Source of the DNA: Polychytrium aggregatum
Lineage: Eukaryota > Chytridiomycota > Chytridiomycetes > Polychytriales
Length of the DNA stretch: 64,000 bases
Assembly: GCF_025602895.1 (NCBI RefSeq)
Contig: NW_026516233.1
Coordinates: forward strand, 62,001 to 126,000
Reading direction: 5' to 3'
Both the position numbers and the translations under genes were made by a program. Position 1 is the first letter of the stretch, and the number at the start of each line of letters is the position of its first letter. Shown piece after piece: positions 57,082 to 64,000 of the stretch. A model generated the notes under the pieces. The model did not search any database and was not told the origin of the DNA. It worked only from the letters and a program-made list of their open reading frames with translations.

Positions 57082-58945
57082 TTACGACAGGAAGTTGAGC
57101 GGGGCCATGCCTTCGCCACGGGCAGTCTTGATGACACCCCAACCGTCGTCGTAGGCGGTCAGCACCGTCACCTCCTCGCCCAGGATCAGCTCGATCTCAT
57201 CGGGTTGCTCAGCGGGGCGAGCACACAGGACTTTCTTGGTGTTGGTGGCGGCAACAGGAGGCTCGTCCAGGAAGTTCAGGGGCACTGCACCGCGAAGTCC
57301 AGCCGAGTTGACAGCAAGACCCCAACCATCAGGGAAGGATTCGAGCACCGTGATGGTCTCGCCGGCCACGATCGAAAGCTCGTCAGGGTTGTCGGCCGCC
57401 TTGTTGGCCTTGACGATGCGGGGCTTGCCGGAGGCCGCCAGAGATGAGTTGCGCTTGCTCTCGGTAACAGTGGCAGTGACTGCGACAGGGACAGCCGAGG
57501 CGTAGACGGGGAAGCCTCCAGCAACCGGGGCGTCGCTTGTGTTGACCTTGGCCGGGGGAGGAGGGGGGACATCGCTTGCACCAAAGCTGGAGCTGAATCC
57601 AGAGTTGTAGCCCAAGTCGTACTGAGGCTGGGTCGAGTAGCTGACAGTGGCCGGGGGAGGGATGTAGCCAGCCGGAGGGGCGCTCGAATAGCCAGACTGC
57701 GGGCCGGGCAGCTGGGAGCCGTACTTGGTCTGGCCCATGGGATAGGACTCGGGCTTCTCGTCAAGAGGCTTCCAGGCGTTGCTGGCGGGCGGGGGCAGCT
57801 CAAAGTTGCGTAGGCCGGGTGACTTGGGCTGGCTGTACTTCTTCTTGGTGTAGAAATAGCTACCGATGGCAATGATGATCGCAAGGAGGACGATGCCGCC
57901 GGCGACACCTCCCAGAATCACGCCGGTGCTGGGACCCTGCGAGTCACTGGGGGCGTTGGTGGGAGTGGCGGTTGAGGAGGTTTGGGAGGTGGTCGAAGCC
58001 GATGGGCTGCCGTTGGACTTTGTCGAGACGACGGTGGGGGCGGATGTGGTTGAGGTGGTCGAAGAGCTGGCGGCGGTGGTGGCCGAAGTAGCCGACAAGG
58101 ACGAGCTGGACGAGGACGACGGCGCCAGGGACGAGGTCGAGGCAACGGCGCTGGTGGAGCTGGTGCCCGGAGTAGTCAAAATAGGATCAAAGATGGTGGG
58201 ACAGTTCAGAGGGTTGGTGCAAAGAGCGATGAAGGCCAGGCTGCTCAGGGTGGTTGGCAGACCAAAGGTGACGCCCTGGGTCGATGCCCCGAGGAGAGGA
58301 GCCTTGACGGAAGCCACCGCAGTCTGGAATTGCAGCGAGGGACGGTCAGCGGAAGGCGGGTTTCTTGGAGAAGCAGCGGTGAGGTCAGGTCAGGTCGGCA
58401 AAGGCCTGACCAAAATGGATATTGCGAGATGTAAATAGGACCGTGGCTTACCATGATGCCACCGTCGACAACGTTCACGGTCACGGATTCGCCAGGGGAA
58501 AAGGCGCCCAGAAGGTTCGCGTTGAAGCTGATGGAGATGCTGCATTGTCCACCGATGATACATGGGCCCTAGTGTTGGGGAGGCGGTTGTGCAATTAGGA
58601 GCGGTGGCGAATCGGGTGGTTGGGTTGCCATGAGGGAGGTTGTCCATGAGGGGGGGGTTGTCCATGAACACGGACTGACAGCTGCGATTGCCGACTGCCG
58701 TTCCACATCGGCGACGGACTAGAAAACGGCAGCCACAGAAAAGACGCAAAAGAGCGAGAGGATCGAGACAGGGAGCCAAACAGCAGACCAGGAGTGTGGC
58801 AGCCAGCGCGAAAACGAGCTGTCGGCCAAAGGCGGCGTACCGTTTGGGAAACTGTGGCATCAGATGCGCTGGCACAGGCGGCCCAGAGGCCGAGGAGGAG
58901 GAGGAGGGTCTTGGAGACCCCCGTTCTGCTGGAATGCAAAGACAT
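57082..58945 (-). CDS. Single-pass membrane protein with mucin-like ectodomain and two cytosolic SH3 domains
   Basis: Predicted 487 aa. Exons 58945-58841, 58568-58452 and 58323-57082, all phase 0. Signal peptide from MSLHSSRTGVSKTLLLLLGL; small ectodomain GPCIIGGQCSISISFNANLL ... SVTVNVVDGGIM; Ser/Thr-rich stalk of about 90 residues; membrane span GVAGGIVLLAIIIAIGSYFY followed by the stop-transfer TKKKY. Cytosolic linker is Pro/Tyr/Ser-rich. Two tandem SH3 domains end the protein: IVKANKAADNPDELSIVAGE ... DGWGLAVNSAGLRGAVPLNF and KKVLCARPAEQPDEIELILG ... DGWGVIKTARGEGMAPLNF, each with ALYDY-like start, DGW and P-x-N-F/Y. Architecture resembles yeast Fus1 (fusion/polarity) or Sho1/Msb2-type sensors but no orthology is claimed. 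Confidence 0.85.
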
Positions 58946-60533
58946 TGCGACGGCGATCGGGGCCGAGAGAGCGAGACGGATCCAGAGGGAGATTGCAGTC
59001 GAAGGACGATGGAGGAAGGACGATGGAGGAAGGACACCCCGAGGGCCGCGGCAAGTCTGCCGGCAAGAAAAGGAGCGCTCGCCAGGAGAGCGGGGCGGGC
59101 GCCGGCCAATCAGGCGCGTGCGTCGCGGCGGAGGCAGCTGTGGCGCCACACACAGACAGTGCGCTTGTCCAACAGGCGCCACGGGTCTTGCCTCTTGACA
59201 CGCGCCTGGACGCGCACAGCCAAGGGCGCCCCCGATCGCCACCCGCCGTGCGACCGCCCCCCCGGCTGTGGCTGTGCGGCTCTGGGTGTGTGCGCAGCCG
59301 GCGTCTGTTGTCTGAGCTCGATTGCGTTGTTGCTGTGTCGCGGTGTGACCGAGTCTGCTGTTGTGGTCGCGCTGGCTCTGTTTTGCGTCTTTTGTTGGCA
59401 TCCAGTCGATAGACAGACCGTGCCCGCAGAGGGATGCATGTCTGATTGATCGGTGCAGATGCAATTGGTCGCTGCGCGGTGCCGGTTGCCGCACGCCCAG
59501 ATGCCATCGCCGAGGATGCTGTCCTGTTGCGCTCGCAGTCTCTGCAGCAGAAGCCCAGCTGTCCACGGTCCATGAAGCCACTGTCGCCACACAATGTCGC
59601 ACAGACGCGCGGTGCCCTGCCACAGACGCGTCGCCCACCCCAGCCCCACGGCAGCCTTGTCGCCAGTGTCCATGTTTGCTCTTGGGGGGCGGACCATGAG
59701 TCCCTCTGTTGGTGGGTGGTGCTCCTTCCTGCTTGGCATTCCTTGGCCTCATTTCGCCCAAACCAACCTTGCTTGTCCCTGTCCATACAGGCCCGACTCC
59801 TGCGCGGCAGGCCCATGCGACAACACCACGGTCACGCCGAAAGGGGTGTGGGGCCAGGGCTTTGCTGGCGAGTCCCGAGACAATCCCGAGACAATCCCAA
59901 GACAATCCCAAGACAATCCCAAGACAATCCCAAGGCGGTCACGATGCGTGGCTGTCCAACATGGTTCATCTGGAGAGCCCGGCTGGGTTGCCGGGCACAG
60001 AGCGTCCCGGCTCATCCAAAGACCGGACCTGGAAACCCACCCACATGCGCCTATCGCGTGGGCGCTGGGTGCCTCGCAGCCCTGCTCTTGGGGCCGCTGT
60101 CTGGGCGCCTCAGCCAGCCGTCGCCTTCGCGTTTGTGCCGTGTGCGTGATCCAAGAATGACAGATGTGCTGCACCCTGTGCTCTCGGTGCGGAAATGAAC
60201 CTGGAGCGCCGCTCGCCTTGGGGGGGGGGATGGGTCACGATCTCTCTGCGGGACTCACATGCCGTTGGTGTTCTGTCGCTGCGAGCACGCTTCGGAGAAT
60301 TCGGATTGGGGAGCTCAGATCTGTGGGCATCATTTGACGAGCGTGTCCATGGGCAATCCGGCGAACACGTTCTCAAGCACGATTGCCGAATGCGCTCGCT
60401 CGAACAGAGTCGAATCTTCCAGCATGATGAAATCACGCGGGTCGAGCTGCTAATCTCGGCACACAGACAGGCTTTGGGAACATGGCCGGGTTCATATTCA
60501 AAGAAAAGGCAAGTGCTTCGTTGGGGTCGTGGC
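58946..60533. other. Intergenic region between the SH3 gene and the 2OG oxygenase 3' end
   Basis: GC-rich, with long overlapping frames on both strands and no domain; an 11-bp tandem repeat at 59877-59933. No gene supported. Confidence 0.5.
59877..59933. repeat. 11-bp tandem repeat GACAATCCCAA
   Basis: Five near-exact units (first two end in GAG instead of AAG). Confidence 0.93.
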
Positions 60534-62184
60534 TCAGGCCAGGTTGTATGACCTGTCGAGGCGCATTTGCAGATGCTCGCCGGCGGTCATGGTGCGCTTC
60601 AGCAGCGACCCAGCCTCAAACGAGCGATTAGGGACACTTGTAGGCGCCGTGCCCTCCAAGGTCTCCTTCGCCAGCAGCGGGCTCGGGATTGGGTCGAGCG
60701 GGGTGCTATCCTCGGGATGGCCAAAGAAGGCGACCGAGTATCGGCTCGTGCTCTCGGAGCCGGGCCATCCGCGGACTCGGTGCGGAGCGCTTCGGATGAG
60801 CCCGCCCGTCCAGAACTCCATGAGATCGCCGGCGTTGACGATCAGGGTATTTGGGGCCGGGACGACCGGGATCCAGCCATCGACTGCAGGATCGCGGATC
60901 GTTTCGGAGGTTGGCACAAAGACTTCAAGCCCCCCAACGCTGTCCTGGAAGAGCAGCGTCAACGACCCATAGTCCGTATGGCCACCGCATCGGATACTGC
61001 CGGTCTTGGCTGGTGGATAGCGCAGCATGCGCAGGGTGCAGCCCGACGGCTCTTGGTAGCGGTGACGATCCGACAGATAGGATATGCCGCCAGCCTCGGC
61101 CGGAATCTGGAGGCCGAGCGAGACGGCGTCCAGGATTCGGAGCATTAGGCGGTGCAGGTCCTAGACGTTTTCAATCTGGTCAGCGATATCTAAGGTCTCT
61201 TGGCTGGATTTGGGAGTCACAGGAGCCACAGGAGTCACAGGAGCCATAGGAGCCCGTACTGGAGCATACGTATGCCCATCCAAAGCCTTGCACGAGGCAA
61301 CATCATGGCGCATCCCATCGTGTCCTCTCGCTAGTGTCAGTCGCCCACCTCAACCGAGGCCCAACCGGCTGCACACACGGCGATCGGCACCACCAACGAT
61401 CTCGATCAAGGCCGCCAAATGCGCACACCCGTACCTCCGAGAGCTGCTCGATCCTGTCAAAGTGGGCCTGGAAGAGCTCGGGCAGGGTCTCCTTGGACCC
61501 AAAAAGCCCATTGAACGGTCGCAGGTTGAAGGCCTCCTTCTGATCGACGGGGTCATCGAGATTGAGCACCTCCTGGCCGAAACTGGTGTAGCCGCTGTTG
61601 TCGTTGGGGTCGTAGGCATGGCGCAACTTGTCCGCCAGAGGGCGATCGAAATACTGCGCGGCCAGGACGAAGAACTCGGCGAGAAGGTCCGAGTCGATGC
61701 CGTGGTTCTTGAGGCAGACGAACCCTACGATCGCAAGAGAGTCGGAGCGAGCGAGATGCAGCCGTCAGAAGGCGGGGAGAGAAGGAGCCCCACAAGTCTT
61801 GCTGGAGCTGTCGTCCCAGACCCGCACGGCCAGCCTTTCTTCCCACCAAAGGGACCGCGGAGCACGCATGGGGGGGGGCTGGGGTCCCTGCACATCGCCT
61901 CATGCCCCGCGGGTGCTGCTGCGGCAGACGGGCATGCGGCCAAGGATGATGGCAGATGTATCCAGCATCACGACAGAGTTTCAAATCCGTCGTAACGAAT
62001 GGAGGCCTGGTCCGAAGCAGAGCAACCTGCGCGTGACCCGGGAGTGCGTACCAAAGCGACAGAGGGCATCCATGATTTCTTGGGCGGTGTTGATGCGAGC
62101 CTCGTCGGTGGCGACGGCGACGGCCGGGTTGGGGCCGCCAAACGACGCAAAATCGATGGTGGGTATCTCAGGACTGGAAATCAT
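60534..62184 (-). CDS. 2-oxoglutarate/Fe(II)-dependent dioxygenase, isopenicillin N synthase-like fold
   Basis: Predicted 349 aa. Exons 62184-62052, 61724-61435 and 61160-60534, phases 1 and 0. N-terminal DIOX_N part: SPEIPTIDFASFGG, then after the first junction GFVCLKNHGIDSDLLAEFF (typical G-F-x-x-x-x-N-H-G-I), YFDRPLADKLRHAYDPNDNS and GYTSFGQEVL. Catalytic jelly-roll: LRMLRYPP, GGHTDYGSLTLLFQDSVGGL (iron ligands H-x-D), TLIVNAGDLMEFWTGG, RSAPHRV (third His), then SRYSVAFFGHP with the R-x-S that binds 2-oxoglutarate. All cofactor residues are present, so it is likely active; substrate unknown. An upstream in-frame extension exists but lacks conservation signs. Confidence 0.9.
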
Positions 62185-63011
62185 GACGACGACAAGGACG
62201 GGCAGATGGAGAGCAAGGATGGGGGAGGGCAGATGAAAGGCGAGGGTGAGCGGACGGACGGACAGACAGACGGATGGCGAGCAAGAGGCGGGCGGCAACG
62301 GGTTGCTTCCGCGGGGATGACACAATCACCGCCCCCGGCGTTTGGCTGGCCGTGGGCGCGGACACTGGATCTGGGGTGTATGGGGGGGAGGGACGATGCA
62401 CCGAGACTCAGCGGGACGCAGAGAGAGACAGCAAAGCACACGGGCCATGCCGGGCTCGCCGGACCTGCAGACGCACGTTGCGACCGATAAAGGCCCTTGC
62501 GGTTTCAGCGTCCTGTTCGGCTCGCAGGGACGTTCCACAACCAACAGGGTCGTGCGATATCGCCGCGGGGCAGCGGCCATGGCCAACGCGGTCATGAGGG
62601 CCAATCTCCGACCATGGGCCCTCCGTTGCACTGCCTGGCTCGCGCGAGTGCGGATACAACGGGATCGGCTCTGGCCTGCGCTTGCCGCCAGCCAACGCAT
62701 GCAAGGGCGGTCGTCGCTTCCACCCGACGCAGCGCAACAGCAGAGGGAGGAGCAGCAAGACGGGTGGCAAAGCAAGTTCCAAGCGGATCGAGATGGGCTG
62801 GAAACCAAAAACAAAAACCTGTATTGAGAGGAAGGAGAGTATGATACATGGTTTGGAATGGCCAGCAAACGAAGGGCGACGGCGAAAGCGACCCTGGGTA
62901 GTGCGTGAGGGACGACTGAGAGCGCAAGACACAACCCTGTGGTGGGAGGAACGGAGGAAGGAGCTTTGGGAGCGGCGTTCAAGAACACAGACATCTCCAC
63001 GATTGTGCTTT
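62185..63011. other. Intergenic region right of the oxygenase gene
   Basis: Oxygenase promoter and 3' UTR of the last gene; short overlapping frames, (GGACGGACAGACAGACGG) short repeat near 62252. No gene supported. Confidence 0.5.
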
Positions 63012-64000
63012 CTAGAGCATGACGTCGCTGCGCAGGTTCGTGTTGGCAGTAAAGTTATGGAACAGCTTGAGTTTTCTCAAAAAGTTGCGGCCGCTGCTGG
63101 TGGGATGGTTCTCGAGGTCGTTGGCTGCGGGCCGGGTGGCAGACGAGCCATCAGTATCGTCCTCTTCTGCCACAGCGCCGCTCCGTCGGGAACGAGCGGT
63201 TGTGTGGCGGACTGGGATCACCCGATCTGTCGATTCTGTCGCTATCGATGTCGACGCTAGCGTTGACGTCGACGTTGGGTTTGCTGGCCCGGCTGGGCCT
63301 ATCGGACTGGTCAGGCTGGTGGAGACAATGGCGGCTGTGGCAAGACTCGAGCCGACCTTGGGTTCAGATACCAAGCCAGCCTCGGTGCTGGTCGAAGCAG
63401 CAGGCCCGACAAACTGAGACTCGGTCGGCGGCGTGACCACGAGGATGGGGATCTCGTAGAGCGCCGCTGTTCGCGGGACCGAGCCGCCAATGAAATCCTC
63501 GGCGGTGGCAAAGATCTTGCGCTTTGGAGCCTGCACGGGCTGCGGGACTCTGGCGAGACAGTTGACGGACGATGTCCGCGTGGGCTCGGCCAGGTTCGCT
63601 GTGGTGTCGAATTCTAGAGTGTTGCTGGAGACGCTCACGCGCAGGCGAGAAAGCCGGCGTCCAAGAACCGAGGAAGGGGCAGGCATGGCCGAGACAGCCA
63701 GGGTGGTGGCTGAGGTGGTGGTGATGGAGCTGGAGGTAGTGGTGGATGCAGTCGGGGCGGCCAGGGCGGCGGAGCCATCGGGAGCAGGTGCAGAGACATA
63801 GCGCTCCAGAGCCTGAGCCTCTGCATTGATGCCGACAAGCTCGCGGCGGAAGCGGGCGCTTGAGAGCCGTAGTGCCGGTCGAACCTGGCGGTCGTGGAGA
63901 GTTGTTCGGATCGGAGGAGCATAGATTCGGAAGGCATGTTGCGAGCCCGACTGCCACTCGCCCAGCTCGATGCCGGGATGGACAGCAAGGGCGTGCAGCA
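63012..64000 (-). CDS. Hypothetical Ser/Thr-rich protein, C-terminal part (5' truncated by window)
   Basis: One frame stays open from the right edge (in frame from 63998) to the TAG at 63012, about 328 codons. It begins LHALAVHPGIELGEWQSGSQ, then HAFRIYAPPIRTTLHDRQVR and RELVGINAEAQALERYV, which looks like folded-domain sequence, followed by Ala/Thr/Ser-rich linkers, a small basic island (LGRRLSRLRVSVS), KRKIFATAEDFIGGSVPRT and a tail ending FLRKLKLFHNFTANTNLRSD. I do not recognise a family. No membrane segment is seen in this part. Confidence 0.55.
   Translation of the reverse strand, partial: LHALAVHPGIELGEWQSGSQHAFRIYAPPIRTTLHDRQVRPALRLSSARFRRELVGINAEAQALERYVSAPAPDGSAALAAPTASTTTSSSITTTSATTLAVSAMPAPSSVLGRRLSRLRVSVSSNTLEFDTTANLAEPTRTSSVNCLARVPQPVQAPKRKIFATAEDFIGGSVPRTAALYEIPILVVTPPTESQFVGPAASTSTEAGLVSEPKVGSSLATAAIVSTSLTSPIGPAGPANPTSTSTLASTSIATESTDRVIPVRHTTARSRRSGAVAEEDDTDGSSATRPAANDLENHPTSSGRNFLRKLKLFHNFTANTNLRSDVML

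Overview
The window is nuclear DNA of an intron-rich, GC-rich fungus, most likely a chytrid (Chytridiomycota). The evidence is a fungal-type LYS2 aminoadipate reductase, WSC domains and a GPI-anchored Cys-rich surface protein, together with genes that are animal-like or lost in Dikarya (FAM72, a TRAPPC10-like TRS130 with 23 exons, an MGST3-type MAPEG). Introns are GT-AG, mostly 60-300 nt. No species can be named from sequence alone.

Layout: 5'-truncated LYS2 (1-1275, +); tRNA-Arg(UCG); a three-finger C2H2 factor with polyglutamine (2653-4895, -); a probable mitochondrial complex I accessory subunit with a 944-nt intron (5895-7507, -); a membrane-anchored aspartyl protease (8427-10987, +); Fanzor element copy A (11788-13384, +); an arrestin-like protein (14295-16000, +); a Fanzor relic (about 16550-16680, -); REI1 pre-60S factor (17077-19159, -); a tRNA cluster (Thr-UGU, Thr-CGU, Arg-UCG); an MGST3-like MAPEG enzyme (20387-21676, -); TRS130/TRAPPC10 (22169-29667, -); Fanzor copy B (29791-31389, -) lodged in the short divergent promoter between TRS130 and HAM1/ITPA (31429-31983, +); tRNA-Thr(CGU); a penta-EF-hand protein (32765-34652, -); a GPI-anchored Cys-rich protein (35585-36460, -); RPS8 (37200-38944, -); a five-WSC-domain tyrosinase (39867-44455, -); a 3.6-kb gene-poor stretch; a GNAT acetyltransferase (48044-48748, +); FAM72 (51003-53474, +); a third tRNA-Arg(UCG); a type II DnaJ/SIS1 (54278-56005, +); a single-pass membrane protein with two SH3 domains (57082-58945, -); a 2OG-Fe(II) oxygenase (60534-62184, -); and the C-terminal part of an unknown Ser/Thr-rich protein running off the right edge.

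The most notable system is the Fanzor element: two near-identical 1.6-kb copies in opposite orientation, with CACTAT...ATAGTG ends, a TnpB/Fanzor C-terminal half (zinc ribbon plus RuvC-III) and a GC-rich hairpin block at the right end that is identical between copies and is a good candidate guide (omega) RNA. Both copies lack a recognisable N-terminal half and RuvC-I motif, so they look like a deletion derivative that still moved.

Most other genes are housekeeping (ribosome, vesicle tethering, nucleotide sanitation, lysine synthesis, chaperone) and form no functional cluster. Exon structures were derived by hand from splice consensus, reading phase and remembered family patterns; phases close for every multi-exon gene. 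Microsatellites are abundant, several inside introns.
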